A DNA stretch of 64,000 nt from Winogradskyella sp. KYW1333. Lineage in GTDB: Bacteria > Bacteroidota > Bacteroidia > Flavobacteriales > Flavobacteriaceae. The position numbers and the translations under genes are program-made. Below are positions 36,171 to 46,040 of this stretch, piece after piece. The stretch lies in contig NZ_QPHL01000015.1 in the NCBI RefSeq assembly GCF_003335675.1, positions 1-64,000 on the forward strand. Direction: 5' to 3'. The notes under the pieces were generated by a model. It had not been told where the DNA came from, ran no database searches, and saw nothing but the letters and a program-made list of their open reading frames with translations. The first letter of the stretch is position 1. Every line of letters starts with the position of its first letter.

Positions 36171-37079
36171 ATGAAATGGCAAAATGCACTAATTGATTAC
36201 CAACACTATCTCAAAATTGAACGTGGGTTATCTCAAAACTCCATTGAGAATTATAGCTATGATATTAAAAAGCTAATAAATTACTTAGAAGACCATTCGA
36301 GTACTAAAAATCCCATATCCATTGATGATGATACTGTAAAACAGTTTATTTACTTTATTTCAAAAACTATTAATCCTAGATCGCAAGCGAGACTTATTTC
36401 TGGTCTACGTAATTTCTTTGACTATCTAATCTTTGAAAATTATAGAACAGCAAATCCACTTGACTTAATAGAATCACCAAAAATTGGAAGAAAACTACCA
36501 GACACACTTTCAGTTGAGGATATTGATTTACTGATTAAAACCATAGATCTTAGTTATCAATACCAAGGCATTAACCTTGGTGAGCGCAATAGAGCAATAA
36601 TTGAAACCTTATATAGTTGTGGACTTCGAGTTAGTGAATTAATTGAATTGAAAATCTCTGATTTATTTTTTGACGAAGGGTTTATAAAAGTAACAGGAAA
36701 GGGAGATAAACAAAGGTTTGTCCCAATTGGTTCAAACACACAGAAATTCATAAATATCTGGAGAAACATTAGAAATAAAATACAAGTTCAACCGGATTCT
36801 AAAGATGTGTTGTTTTTAAACTACAAGGGGAAGAAACTTACGCGAGCAATGGTCTTTACGATTATCAAAAAATTAGTTGAAAAATCAGGGTTAAAAAAGA
36901 ATGTTTCTCCTCACACCTTTAGACATTCTTTTGCTACACATCTGTTAGAAAATGGAGCAGATTTAAGAGCTATACAAATGATGTTGGGTCATGAGAGCAT
37001 CACCACAACAGAGATTTACATGCACGTAGATCGATCGCATTTAAGCGATGTCTTAAATAAATTTCATCCTAGAAAATAA
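36171..37079 (+). CDS. xerD: tyrosine recombinase XerD
   Basis: Resolves chromosome dimers at dif together with XerC. The 302-residue protein has an N-terminal SAM-like core-binding domain (YLKIERGLSQNSIENYSYDI) and catalytic domain with the Arg in SCGLRVSELI, the HTFRHSFATHLL box (H-x-x-R), LGHESITTTEIYMHV with second His and the nucleophile Tyr. Length is that of housekeeping Xer proteins and there is no att-like context, so this is a chromosomal enzyme rather than an element integrase. Confidence 0.93.
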   Translation: MKWQNALIDYQHYLKIERGLSQNSIENYSYDIKKLINYLEDHSSTKNPISIDDDTVKQFIYFISKTINPRSQARLISGLRNFFDYLIFENYRTANPLDLIESPKIGRKLPDTLSVEDIDLLIKTIDLSYQYQGINLGERNRAIIETLYSCGLRVSELIELKISDLFFDEGFIKVTGKGDKQRFVPIGSNTQKFINIWRNIRNKIQVQPDSKDVLFLNYKGKKLTRAMVFTIIKKLVEKSGLKKNVSPHTFRHSFATHLLENGADLRAIQMMLGHESITTTEIYMHVDRSHLSDVLNKFHPRK

Positions 37080-37080
37080 A

Positions 37081-37110
37081 AAAGCGTTCAAAAAATTGAA
37101 CGCTTTTGTT
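37081..37110. terminator. bidirectional terminator between xerD and rny
   Basis: An 11-bp perfect stem AAAGCGTTCAA / TTGAACGCTTT with loop AAAA, directly after the xerD stop, followed by TTTGTT; the A-run gives the same on the minus strand for rny. Confidence 0.85.
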
Positions 37111-37125
37111 CTATTTAAGTTCTTA

Positions 37126-38703
37126 TTATTTGGCAATATTTACTGCTCTCGTTTCTCTTATTACAGTAACCTTAACTTGCCCAGGATAAGTCATATCGGT
37201 TTGGATTTTTTGTGAAATCTCAAATGACAAACTTGCGGCTTTATCATCTGATACTTTTTCGCTTTCAACAATTACTCTTAGCTCTCTACCAGCTTGAATA
37301 GCATAAGCTTTCTTTACACCGGTAAATCCAAATGCGACGTCCTCCAAATCCTTGAGCCTTTGGATATAAGAATCTAGTACTTGTCGTCTTGCGCCTGGTC
37401 TTGCGCCAGAAATAGCATCACAAACCTGTATTATTGGAGAAAGTAAGGTTGTCATTTCAATCTCATCATGGTGTGCACCAATCGCATTACAAACATCTGG
37501 TTTTTCTCCGTATTTCTCTGCCCATTGCATTCCTAAAATTGCATGTGGTGTTTCAATATCTGCCTCTGATGATGGGACTTTACCAATATCATGAAGAAGT
37601 CCTGCTCGCTTAGCTAACTTTGGATTCAATCCTAATTCTGCAGCCATAATACCACAAAGTTTAGCAACCTCACGTGAGTGTTGCAATAAGTTTTGACCAT
37701 AAGACGAACGGTACTTCATACGACCAACCATCTTTATTAATTCTGGGTGCAAACCATGAATACCTAAATCAATCACTGTACGCTTACCAACTTCAATAAT
37801 CTCTTGCTCAATCTGTTTTTGAGTTTTTCTAACCACTTCTTCAATTCGTGCCGGATGTATCCGACCATCAGTAACCAATTTGTGTAGCGACAGTCTTGCA
37901 ATTTCTCTTCGGACAGAATCAAAACAAGAAAGAATAATTGCTTCTGGAGTATCATCAACAATAATTTCTACACCTGTGGCAGACTCAATAGCTCTAATAT
38001 TTCTTCCTTCTCTACCAATTATTCTACCCTTGACATCATCAGATTCTATATTAAAAACAGAGACACAATTATCAATGGCTTCTTCAGTACCAATTCTTTG
38101 AATGGTATTTATAATGATCTTCTTAGCTTCTTGTTGAGCAGTTAACTTAGCCTCTTCTAACCTATCTTGCACAAAAGCCATAGCATCAGTTTTAGCTTCC
38201 TCCTTTAATGATTCTACAAGCTGTTCCTTAGCTTCCTCAGCAGAAAGTTGTGAAATTACCTCTAGTTGCTTTATTTGGCTTTTATGAGCCTTTTCAACTT
38301 CAACTTTTTTCTTCTCTAAAAATTCTAACCTGAAGTCGTAATCTTTAATTTTACTCTCAAGTGATTGGTTAGATTTTTTTGCTTTTGATAATTCGTTTGA
38401 AATTTGAGATTCTTTATCTCTTATGCGCTTCTCAGATTCTGCCATTTTTTTGTCCCTAGACAAAATTACCTTCTCATGCTCTGCCTTAAGTTCAATAAAC
38501 TTCTCCTTTGCTTGTAATATTTTGTCTTTCTTTAGCGCTTCGGCATCAGTTTTAGCCTGCTTGAGAATAGATTTAGATTCAATTTCAGCATCCTTCATTA
38601 ACTTTGATGCCCTTCCCTTACCCATTGATTTGGTAATTATTAAACCTAATATAAATCCTAAAACTACGCCTCCAACAATATATAAAATTGTGTTAGTATC
38701 CAT
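37126..38703 (-). CDS. rny: ribonuclease Y
   Basis: A membrane-anchored endoribonuclease that starts mRNA decay. The 525-residue protein has one N-terminal membrane helix (about 4-24), a long coiled coil rich in Lys, Glu and Ala (about 30-205), a KH domain ([15 protein letters not shown]), an HD domain with [11 protein letters not shown] and the ligand-containing HSREVA and GAHHDE, and a C-terminal domain ending [13 protein letters not shown]. The 6S-like RNA is encoded directly upstream on the same strand. Confidence 0.96.
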   Translation of the reverse strand: MDTNTILYIVGGVVLGFILGLIITKSMGKGRASKLMKDAEIESKSILKQAKTDAEALKKDKILQAKEKFIELKAEHEKVILSRDKKMAESEKRIRDKESQISNELSKAKKSNQSLESKIKDYDFRLEFLEKKKVEVEKAHKSQIKQLEVISQLSAEEAKEQLVESLKEEAKTDAMAFVQDRLEEAKLTAQQEAKKIIINTIQRIGTEEAIDNCVSVFNIESDDVKGRIIGREGRNIRAIESATGVEIIVDDTPEAIILSCFDSVRREIARLSLHKLVTDGRIHPARIEEVVRKTQKQIEQEIIEVGKRTVIDLGIHGLHPELIKMVGRMKYRSSYGQNLLQHSREVAKLCGIMAAELGLNPKLAKRAGLLHDIGKVPSSEADIETPHAILGMQWAEKYGEKPDVCNAIGAHHDEIEMTTLLSPIIQVCDAISGARPGARRQVLDSYIQRLKDLEDVAFGFTGVKKAYAIQAGRELRVIVESEKVSDDKAASLSFEISQKIQTDMTYPGQVKVTVIRETRAVNIAK

Positions 38704-38727
38704 GTTTGTTGTTTAGTATTAGTATAT

Positions 38728-38919
38728 AAAAAAAGCCTACATCAATTTTGGATTTTGTATAAACTCCTTAAAAACAAGTTTAGGGCTAACAAGCTGATCA
38801 AAAATCTGTCTAAGATACCAAAACACGTTTAGCACTAACAGCACAATTTTACAACTTTAACTCACCCTTTTTAAAGAATTAACGTTGAGTTTATCAAAAA
38901 ATATAACTAATGTAGGCAG
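38728..38919 (-). ncRNA. ssrS: 6S RNA, Flavobacterium type (6S-Flavo-like)
   Basis: Between zapA and rny on the minus strand. The predicted ends pair: GCCTACAT (38917-38910) with ATGTAGGC (38742-38735), an 8-bp closing stem directly followed by seven T. The roughly 190-base length, the interior A/U-rich arms, and the position after zapA fit 6S RNA, which sequesters RNA polymerase; in proteobacteria ssrS also neighbours zapA. The assignment rests on context and closing stem, not on a covariance-model score. Confidence 0.75.
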
Positions 38920-38948
38920 TAACCTTTGTATTTTAAAGAACGTACGAG

Positions 38949-39236
38949 TTAAATATGTTTATTTAAAAGTCCATTTAAAGCTTCTAACTTCTGCTGAACT
39001 TCTTCATTAACATATTCCTTATCTATTGACTTTTGCTCTACTTGAGCCGCAAATTGCAAAGCACACATTGCTAACACATCTTGCTTATCTCTTACAGAGT
39101 AATTTTGCTCAAACTGTCCTATCATGGCTTCAATTTTTTTAGTAGCCTTTCTCAAACCCTCTTCTTGCTTTGGATTTATAGTTAATGGATAAACCCTATT
39201 TGCTATTGAAAGTTTAATTTTTAATTGATCTGACAT
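38949..39236 (-). CDS. zapA: cell division protein ZapA
   Basis: A 95-residue protein that cross-links FtsZ filaments. It has the ZapA globular start (IKLSIANRVYPLTINPKQEEGLRKA) and a C-terminal helix with LAMCALQFAAQVEQKSID for coiled-coil tetramer formation. Follows the coiled-coil gene after 18 bases and precedes the 6S-like RNA by about 30. Confidence 0.93.
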   Translation of the reverse strand: MSDQLKIKLSIANRVYPLTINPKQEEGLRKATKKIEAMIGQFEQNYSVRDKQDVLAMCALQFAAQVEQKSIDKEYVNEEVQQKLEALNGLLNKHI

Positions 39237-39254
39237 CTAGTCTAATTTACAACT

Positions 39255-39545
39255 TTATTCTGAGAGTTGACTTATACAATGGTCAATATCTCTAATAAGT
39301 GCATTTATTTTGAGCTTTGTATCTCGTTTATTTTCGTCACCACCAAGCATTGAATTTGCTATTTTGAGTGTTTCGTATTTCTCGTTCCAAGAAGCTATTT
39401 CCTCTTGTTGTTCTAAGAATTTTTGTTGATGTTGTTCCAATCTCTCAGCTAGTTTTGCATTGGTTTGCTTTAAAACTTCTTGCTTGTGCAAAACCTTACT
39501 GATTTTATTCTCTAAGGCATCTACAATGTCTTCAATTTTACTCAT
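39255..39545 (-). CDS. coiled-coil protein paired with zapA
   Basis: A 96-residue protein, mostly one heptad-rich coiled coil (about 5-65: KISKVLHKQEVLKQTNAKLA, LEQHQQKFLEQQEEI) and a short C-terminal helix INALIRDIDHCISQL. It lacks signal or membrane segments. It shares size and shape with ZapB but cannot be called an orthologue from sequence. Its position just upstream of zapA, under one promoter, suggests a divisome role. Confidence 0.75.
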   Translation of the reverse strand: MSKIEDIVDALENKISKVLHKQEVLKQTNAKLAERLEQHQQKFLEQQEEIASWNEKYETLKIANSMLGGDENKRDTKLKINALIRDIDHCISQLSE

Positions 39546-39569
39546 TAAAGTAATTCAATACTATTTAAA

Positions 39570-39600
39570 CAAAGTTAACATACCAAATGTAAAAACACAA
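39570..39600 (-). promoter_or_regulatory. promoter of the coiled-coil/zapA operon
   Basis: Minus-strand TTG (39600-39598), 20 bases, TAACTTTG (39577-39570), ending 25 bases before the first start codon. Confidence 0.65.
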
Positions 39601-39724
39601 TTCTTTTACAATTATTTTTGTTTACAATAACGATCCATAAATAAAAACGTTAAGAAAAATATTAGTGTTTTTGAGTTTGCAATTCTTATTCAAATTAATA
39701 TTTTAGCTACTATTGAAATTTTTA

Positions 39725-41413
39725 ATGAAAAAACTTCTGATTCTACTTTTTTTAAGCACTTCCTTGTATTCGCAATCAGAGTACCCTCAAGATTATTTTA
39801 ACAACCCTCTAGATATAACACTTGTACTTTCAGGCACCTTTGCAGAATTAAGATCTTCACACTTTCATGGTGGTTTAGACATTAAGACCCAGCGCAAACA
39901 AGGTCTAAAAGTGTATGCTTCTGCTGAGGGATATGTAAGTCGCATTAAGATATCTCATTTTGGTTATGGAAAAGCACTTTACATAACACATCCTAATGGT
40001 TATACTACTGTTTACGGTCATTTGCAAAAATTTTCAAAGCGAATCGAAGAATACATCAAAATGTGTCAATATCAAAAGGAAAGTTATGAGGTTGAAGTAT
40101 TTCCGGGACCTGAAGAGTTGCAAGTAGATGTCAATGAGATAGTTGCCTATTCTGGAAATACTGGTGGTTCTGGTGGACCACACCTTCATTTTGAAATTAG
40201 GGACAATCAGGAAAGACCAATTAACCCAATGCTTTTTGGTATTGATATTAAAGATACCAAAGCACCATTTGTTATTGGAGTTTATGCTTATCCGAAAAAT
40301 AAGGATGCTTTGATTAATGGTAAAAATAAGCGCGTACCATTGAGACTAATACCTAAGAAAAATGGTGATTATGAGGTTGAAAAAATTACAGCTCAAGGAG
40401 ATATAGGATTTGGAGTTACAACCTATGACAAACAAGATCTTGCTCCAAACAGCAATGGTGTAAGCAACATACAAACTTTTTTTAATGGTAACAAAAGCCT
40501 TGAGATCGATTTTAAACGTTTCAGTTTTAATGAAACGAAGCATATTAAGCGATTGATTGACTATGAGTACTGGAAGACCAAAAAATCTAGAATTCAAAAA
40601 CTTTTTATTGAACCTAACAACCCTCTAAGTTTGTATAAAGATGCCTATGACAGTGGGTTTGTTAAAGTTGAAGACAGCACCTCTTCAGTATACAAAATTA
40701 GGATAAGAGATTATAAACAGAATGAAACATGGGTTAACATTCCCATTAAAGGAAAACGACTAGAACTTCAAATAAAATTAGAGGAAATTATTAGTGGGAA
40801 ATCATTAGTTTATAGTGATCGAAGTACAGAATTAAATTCTGAAAATGTCACAGTAAATTTTTATAAAAATACAGTGTACGATGATGAATGGATCGATTTT
40901 AGTGTAAGTTCAGATACGCTTCAATTACATGAAGACAAAATACCACTTCAGAAGAATTTTTATATTAATTATGATATAAGCAATTACAAAATTCAACATC
41001 AGGATAAATTATTTATTGCCAGATTATATGGGTATTACAAAAAACCCAGCTACGTTTACACAACTAGAAAAGGAAATACACTAAGTGCTGGCAGTAAGAT
41101 TTTTGGAACATATACCCTAGCAATGGACACAATAGCTCCTACAATTAAACCCTTAAATTTCCAACGGAAAAAGTGGTTAAGCAAATACCGTTACCTCAAA
41201 ATTAAAATTGATGATGATTTGTCAGGGATAAGCAAATATAGAGCAACTGTAAATGGCAAATGGATCCTGATGGAATACGATTACAAAACAAAATCTTTAA
41301 TACACGATTTTAATGATAATGTTGTCAAGGATACCAAGAATGATTTAAAAATTATTGTTACGGATAATGTTGGAAATAGTTCTACATTTGAAGCAACCTT
41401 TTTTAGAAAATAA
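39725..41413 (+). CDS. M23 family metallopeptidase
   Basis: A 562-residue secreted protein with signal peptide (ending SLYSQ). The LytM/M23 domain is near residues 40-165: SSHFHGGLDIKT gives the first His and Asp ligands, YTTVYGHLQKF the next His and GGSGGPHLHFEIRD the H-x-H motif. After it come about 390 residues of beta-rich, Ig-like sequence. M23 enzymes cut peptide cross-links in peptidoglycan. It starts 9 bases before the TonB receptor gene, an association often kept in Flavobacteriaceae. The ATG at 39725 places the signal peptide correctly; an upstream TTG does not. Confidence 0.92.
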   Translation: MKKLLILLFLSTSLYSQSEYPQDYFNNPLDITLVLSGTFAELRSSHFHGGLDIKTQRKQGLKVYASAEGYVSRIKISHFGYGKALYITHPNGYTTVYGHLQKFSKRIEEYIKMCQYQKESYEVEVFPGPEELQVDVNEIVAYSGNTGGSGGPHLHFEIRDNQERPINPMLFGIDIKDTKAPFVIGVYAYPKNKDALINGKNKRVPLRLIPKKNGDYEVEKITAQGDIGFGVTTYDKQDLAPNSNGVSNIQTFFNGNKSLEIDFKRFSFNETKHIKRLIDYEYWKTKKSRIQKLFIEPNNPLSLYKDAYDSGFVKVEDSTSSVYKIRIRDYKQNETWVNIPIKGKRLELQIKLEEIISGKSLVYSDRSTELNSENVTVNFYKNTVYDDEWIDFSVSSDTLQLHEDKIPLQKNFYINYDISNYKIQHQDKLFIARLYGYYKKPSYVYTTRKGNTLSAGSKIFGTYTLAMDTIAPTIKPLNFQRKKWLSKYRYLKIKIDDDLSGISKYRATVNGKWILMEYDYKTKSLIHDFNDNVVKDTKNDLKIIVTDNVGNSSTFEATFFRK

Positions 41414-41422
41414 ATTAATCTA

Positions 41423-43888
41423 TTGAAACGCTCTAATATAATAATATTCGTCACCCTCTTGATAGGACTCTTGTCCTTCTCACAATCAGCTACTATAAGA
41501 GGTGTAATACTAGATGAGAATAATTACCCGATAAGCGAAGTAAATATCAAAGCAAGTACTGGAGAAGGAATTGCTACAAATATTAATGGATTTTACGAAT
41601 TAAAGATATCTTCTGGTCAAGAGGTATCGGTAGAATTCACGCATATTAGTCACAAACGTATTCTTCAGGTTTTTAATTTAAAAAATGGGCAGGAAGTTGA
41701 GTTTAATCCTGTTATGAAGCAAGAAGTAGAGCAAATAGCTACTGTTGTATTGACCAGTAGTACTAGACAAAAAGTAAATGGTGTTACAACAATTGCCCCA
41801 AAGGTTATTAGAACTATAAAAGGTGCTCAGCCTGGAGTAGAAAATATCCTTAAGACTTTACCAGGTGTGAATATATCGAACGAACTGAGCACACAATATT
41901 CTGTAAGAGGTGGAAATTTTGATGAAAACTTAGTTTACGTCAATGAAATTGAAGTTTACAGACCATTTTTAATAAGATCTGGTAACCAAGAAGGTTTAAG
42001 TTTTGTCAATACAGACTTAGTTGCAAACGTTGATTTTTCTGCTGGAGGCTTTCAGTCTAAGTACGGTGATAAGCTCTCCTCAGTATTAGATATTACCTAT
42101 CGTAATCCTGTGGATTTTGGAATTAGGGCTGATCTTAGTTTGCTCGGTGGAAGTATAGCTGGCGAGACAGTTTCTAAAGATGGTAAATTCTCTGGTATTG
42201 CTGGAGTTAGATATAGAGACAATAGTTTAATTTTAAACAATCTTGAAACCGATGGAAATGTTGAACCTGTTTTTGCGGACGCACAAACTTATCTTACATA
42301 TCGTTTTTCTGATAAGTTTCATCTAAATTTCTTAGGAAATATTTCATTAAACAAGTATAACTTTCAACCAGAAAATAGACAGACCAATTTTGGTACTTTA
42401 GAACAACCTGTAGCTCTTTTAGTGTTTTATGATGGACAAGAAGAGGACGAATACCAAACTTATTTTGGAGCATTTAAAGCCAGTTATTTTGTAAATGATG
42501 ATCTCACACTTAAACTTATTGGTTCTGCTTATCATACAGTTGAACAAGAATTCTTCGATATTTTTGCTCAATACCGATTAGGTGAAGTAAATACCAATAT
42601 TGGAGATGATGATTTAGGTGAAGTTGAATTTAGTGAAGGTATAGGTTCTCAATTAACTCATGCTAGGAATGAATTAGATGCTTTTATTGTTAATGTTGAA
42701 CATCGCGGAGATTACAGTGTTGACGAAGAAAGTACTGTGGAGTGGTCAATTAAGTATACCGATGAAGATATTCGCGATCGACTTGTTGAATATGAAGTTA
42801 TTGACTCAGCAGGTTTCTCTATTAGACCGCCAAATTTTAATCAACCAAACTTACAGCCTTACGAACCATTTTCAGGACCATTAACCGCTTTTGAAAATAT
42901 TAGAGCGCTCAACAGAGCAAAAATTCAGAGAATTCAAGCGTTTGCTCAATACAGTAAACGTACCTCTTGGGGTGACAATGAAGTTTTCTACAATGCAGGT
43001 ATAAGAGCACACAATTGGACAGTTAGCGGTGTGGGGATTGAATCAAACACACAAACAGTTTTTAGCCCTCGAGCTCAATTTGCAATTAAACCAAATTGGG
43101 ATAAAGACATGCTCTTTAGAATAGCAGGAGGACTTTACTACCAACCACCATTTTATAGGGAGTTAAGAGATTCATCCGGTGTTGTACAACCAAATGTGAA
43201 AGCACAAAAATCATTTCATATTGTTGTTGGTAACGAATATAGTTTTGAGATGTGGGATAGACCTTTCAAACTGGTTACTGAAGCCTATTATAAAGGTATG
43301 ACCGATGTAAATCCTTATACCTTGGAAAATGTGAGAATTCGTTATAGAGCCAAAAATAATGCAGAGGCCTATGCCTATGGGTTAGATATGAGGTTAAATG
43401 GGGAATTTGTACCTGGTACAGAATCATGGTTTAGTTTTGGTTATTTAAAAACCGAAGAAAATATTGATAATCGAGGTTATATAGCAAGACCAACCGATCA
43501 AAGATTAAAATTTGGTGCTTTATTTCAAGATTATGTACCTAACATGCCAGATTTGAAAATGTATTTAAATTTAGTATATAATACCGGAGTTCCGGGCGGT
43601 TCACCTAGTTACGCCGATCCTTATGATTTTCAAATTAGACTTAGAGACTACCGTCGTGCAGATTTAGGTATTTCATACGAAATCGTAAATCCTGAAAGAA
43701 GGTACAGAAGTAATTGGAAAAAAGCATTTAAAGAATTCTCGATTGGTTTTGAAATCTACAACATGTTCAATAACCAAAATTCTATTACCAATACTTGGGT
43801 TAGAGATGTATATAGTAAACGTCAGTTTGCTATTCCTAATTACCTGACGCCTCGTGTTTTTAATTTACGCTTGTCTGCTAGATTTTAG
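41423..43888 (+). CDS. TonB-dependent outer-membrane receptor
   Basis: An 821-residue protein. Signal peptide (ending LLSFSQ), a CarboxypepD-regulatory-like domain (about 22-100, IRGVILDENNYPISEVNI), plug domain (KGAQPGVENILKTLPGVN, YSVRGGNFDENLVYVNEIEV), then a 22-stranded barrel ending FNLRLSARF. No SusD partner is nearby, so glycan uptake is not indicated. The start is TTG; no ATG precedes the signal peptide and the frame begins exactly with a basic start (KRSN). Probably in one operon with the M23 gene. Convergent with the desulfurase gene, overlapping by 4 bases. Confidence 0.93.
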   Translation: MKRSNIIIFVTLLIGLLSFSQSATIRGVILDENNYPISEVNIKASTGEGIATNINGFYELKISSGQEVSVEFTHISHKRILQVFNLKNGQEVEFNPVMKQEVEQIATVVLTSSTRQKVNGVTTIAPKVIRTIKGAQPGVENILKTLPGVNISNELSTQYSVRGGNFDENLVYVNEIEVYRPFLIRSGNQEGLSFVNTDLVANVDFSAGGFQSKYGDKLSSVLDITYRNPVDFGIRADLSLLGGSIAGETVSKDGKFSGIAGVRYRDNSLILNNLETDGNVEPVFADAQTYLTYRFSDKFHLNFLGNISLNKYNFQPENRQTNFGTLEQPVALLVFYDGQEEDEYQTYFGAFKASYFVNDDLTLKLIGSAYHTVEQEFFDIFAQYRLGEVNTNIGDDDLGEVEFSEGIGSQLTHARNELDAFIVNVEHRGDYSVDEESTVEWSIKYTDEDIRDRLVEYEVIDSAGFSIRPPNFNQPNLQPYEPFSGPLTAFENIRALNRAKIQRIQAFAQYSKRTSWGDNEVFYNAGIRAHNWTVSGVGIESNTQTVFSPRAQFAIKPNWDKDMLFRIAGGLYYQPPFYRELRDSSGVVQPNVKAQKSFHIVVGNEYSFEMWDRPFKLVTEAYYKGMTDVNPYTLENVRIRYRAKNNAEAYAYGLDMRLNGEFVPGTESWFSFGYLKTEENIDNRGYIARPTDQRLKFGALFQDYVPNMPDLKMYLNLVYNTGVPGGSPSYADPYDFQIRLRDYRRADLGISYEIVNPERRYRSNWKKAFKEFSIGFEIYNMFNNQNSITNTWVRDVYSKRQFAIPNYLTPRVFNLRLSARF

Positions 43889-45030
43889 GAATTTACAAAT
43901 TCATTCAATACATCTATTACATAATCTAGTTCTTCTTTTGTATTAAAACTACTAAACGAGAATCTAACAGAAGGTTTCATTAAATCATCTTTATTAAGGA
44001 TAGCGCTCAGAACATGTGATTGTTGACTACTACCGCTTTGGCATGCACTACCCTTAGAACAGGCTATTCCTTTTAAATCTAATTGAAACTGTAGCATAGG
44101 TGCTTTTTCAGGATTAATTGGTAAACATATGTTTACAAGTGTATATGTACTATTTTCTAAATCATTACATCCTCCATTAAAACCTACCCTCGGTATTATG
44201 TGCTGAAGTCTTTCTATAAAATATGATTTTAAACCTAGCACGTATTCATGTTCCTTTTCCAATTTTTTGTAGGCTTGCCCTAAAGCTTCATCCATACCAA
44301 CTATATTGTGAATAGACTCTGTACCAGCTCTATAACCTCTCTCCTGTTCTCCACCAAAAATCAATGGTTTTAGGCCAGATTCTTTTCTAATAAAACAGAA
44401 TCCAACACCTTTAGGGCCATGAAATTTATGTGCACTTGCTGCAAGAAAATCTACAGGGATTTTATCTAGATCTAATTTAAAATGTCCAATCGATTGAACG
44501 GTATCCGTATGAAATAGTGCACCATAGGATTCACATAATTTTGCTACCTTTTCAATATCCAATATATTCCCAATCTCGTTATTAATATGCATAAGACTTA
44601 CTAATGCCTTATCACTTCTTTTTAATAACTCCTCCAAATGGTCGTAATTGATAAAACCATTAATATCAACTTCAACAAAGTTTATTTTAACACCATACTC
44701 GTTTTGAAGCTGTTCTGCAGTATGTATAACGGCATGATGCTCGATTAGAGAAGTAATTATTTCAGTAACACCTAGATCCCTTACTGCACTTCGCAAAGCT
44801 AAATTATCTGCTTCAGTACCACCTGAGGTAAATACAATTTCACCCGGAGATACATTAAAGTAACTTGCAATATTTTTTCTGCATTGCTCCAAAAGGGCTT
44901 TAGAAGAACGTCCAAAACTATGAGTAGATGAAGCGTTACCAAAGTTTTCTTTTAACACTTCAGTCATCCTATCAATCACTTGCGGTCGCAATGCGGTTGT
45001 TGCTGCATTATCTAAATATACTGACTTCAT
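43885..45030 (-). CDS. cysteine desulfurase (IscS/NifS-like)
   Basis: A 381-residue PLP enzyme that mobilises sulfur from cysteine. It has the opening VYLDNAATTALRP, FTSGGTEADNLAL, the PLP lysine in LAASAHKFHGPKGVGF, and the sulfur-carrying loop with Cys in IACSKGSACQSGSSQQSH. The loop identifies the IscS/NifS (type I) group rather than SufS. No iscU or other Fe-S genes adjoin, so the partner is unknown. A TATTTTTG box just before the ATG predicts a leaderless or nearly leaderless mRNA. Confidence 0.92.
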   Translation of the reverse strand: MKSVYLDNAATTALRPQVIDRMTEVLKENFGNASSTHSFGRSSKALLEQCRKNIASYFNVSPGEIVFTSGGTEADNLALRSAVRDLGVTEIITSLIEHHAVIHTAEQLQNEYGVKINFVEVDINGFINYDHLEELLKRSDKALVSLMHINNEIGNILDIEKVAKLCESYGALFHTDTVQSIGHFKLDLDKIPVDFLAASAHKFHGPKGVGFCFIRKESGLKPLIFGGEQERGYRAGTESIHNIVGMDEALGQAYKKLEKEHEYVLGLKSYFIERLQHIIPRVGFNGGCNDLENSTYTLVNICLPINPEKAPMLQFQLDLKGIACSKGSACQSGSSQQSHVLSAILNKDDLMKPSVRFSFSSFNTKEELDYVIDVLNEFVNS

Positions 45031-45034
45031 GGTG

Positions 45035-45042
45035 CAAAAATA
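45035..45042 (-). promoter_or_regulatory. -7 box of the cysteine desulfurase gene
   Basis: Minus-strand TATTTTTG, a perfect TAnnTTTG, only 4 bases before the ATG, so transcription would start at or beside the start codon. Confidence 0.5.
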
Positions 45043-45093
45043 TCATAAATAAAATTAATTAAATACTTCAGCGTTATAATTTCACAAATCCGT

Positions 45094-45101
45094 TATTTTT
45101 G
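45094..45101 (+). promoter_or_regulatory. -7 box of the calcium-repeat lipoprotein gene
   Basis: TATTTTTG ends 15 bases before the ATG at 45117. It overlaps an in-frame TTG at 45099, which argues against that TTG as start. Confidence 0.5.
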
Positions 45102-45116
45102 TTGAAAATTAATTCT

Positions 45117-46040
45117 ATGACACGTCGTTTTTTTGCTCTTATTTTATTAGTCTTCTTATCCTCGTGTGATGATGGTGACATTATTAATGTACAATTAGAA
45201 TTTGACGAGGAATTAGATCGATGTGATAACTTTGAGAATTTTTATCTACTATTCGATACGCGTAATGATCCTAACGAAGCTTTAATATTATCATTACCAA
45301 AGCCAACATATGACTACTTATTTACGGATGAAACTGCTGAAAATGAACCTCACATGGTACAAATTGGCTCTGGTACAGGTATCAGGTTTAACTATAGAAC
45401 ATACAGTAATGTAATTGGTAATAATGTTTTATGTGATGAATTGAGTGATGCTAGTTTAGTGGTTATAGATGACTACGAAACAGATGGTGGTAATGTTAAT
45501 GTAACAGTTACAATTGTGGACGATGATAATGATGGTATACCAACAGAAGATGAAGATTTAGATGGTGACGGTGATCCTAACAATGATGATTTTGATGGTG
45601 ATGGTATTCCAAATTATTTAGACGAAGATGATGATAATGACAATGTAAAAACAATTAACGAGGATGATAATGACGATGGAGATAATAATCCATTTACAAA
45701 TCCTAGGAATACAGATGGTGAAGACGAACCTGATTATTTAGATAATGACGATGATAATGATGGTGTTTTAACGCGTCTTGAAGACCCAACAGAGGATAAG
45801 AATCCGTTAAATGATTTTGTACCAAATGAGGAAGGTATCAATGTTGTAAGGTTTCTCTACAATCACCCAACAGCTATGGAAGCGTTTCCTGAATCTGGTT
45901 TTATAAATAACACCTACACCCGGACAACAACAAGTTTTTTTATTTTAGAGGATATTGGTCTAGATATTATCAATGCTACAATAATAAATCTAGGTAGTTT
46001 CGTTAGTCCTATTGAAAATGTAACCACAGAAAACGATTAA
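45117..46040 (+). CDS. lipoprotein with thrombospondin-3-like calcium repeats
   Basis: A 307-residue protein with a lipoprotein signal (LSSC, Cys at 17). The middle (about 140-230) has repeats of the D-x-D-x-D-G type, such as EDEDLDGDGDPNNDDFDGDG and YLDNDDDNDGV, as in thrombospondin type 3 calcium-binding repeats. The ends are less acidic and beta-like. Likely at the outer membrane surface. Function unknown. Its stop abuts the stop of the convergent Smr gene with no spacing. Confidence 0.82.
   Translation: MTRRFFALILLVFLSSCDDGDIINVQLEFDEELDRCDNFENFYLLFDTRNDPNEALILSLPKPTYDYLFTDETAENEPHMVQIGSGTGIRFNYRTYSNVIGNNVLCDELSDASLVVIDDYETDGGNVNVTVTIVDDDNDGIPTEDEDLDGDGDPNNDDFDGDGIPNYLDEDDDNDNVKTINEDDNDDGDNNPFTNPRNTDGEDEPDYLDNDDDNDGVLTRLEDPTEDKNPLNDFVPNEEGINVVRFLYNHPTAMEAFPESGFINNTYTRTTTSFFILEDIGLDIINATIINLGSFVSPIENVTTEND

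Noticed and set aside
36171..37079. xerD as integrase of a mobile element
   Set aside because: Length and motifs are those of housekeeping XerD and no att repeats or cargo genes flank it.
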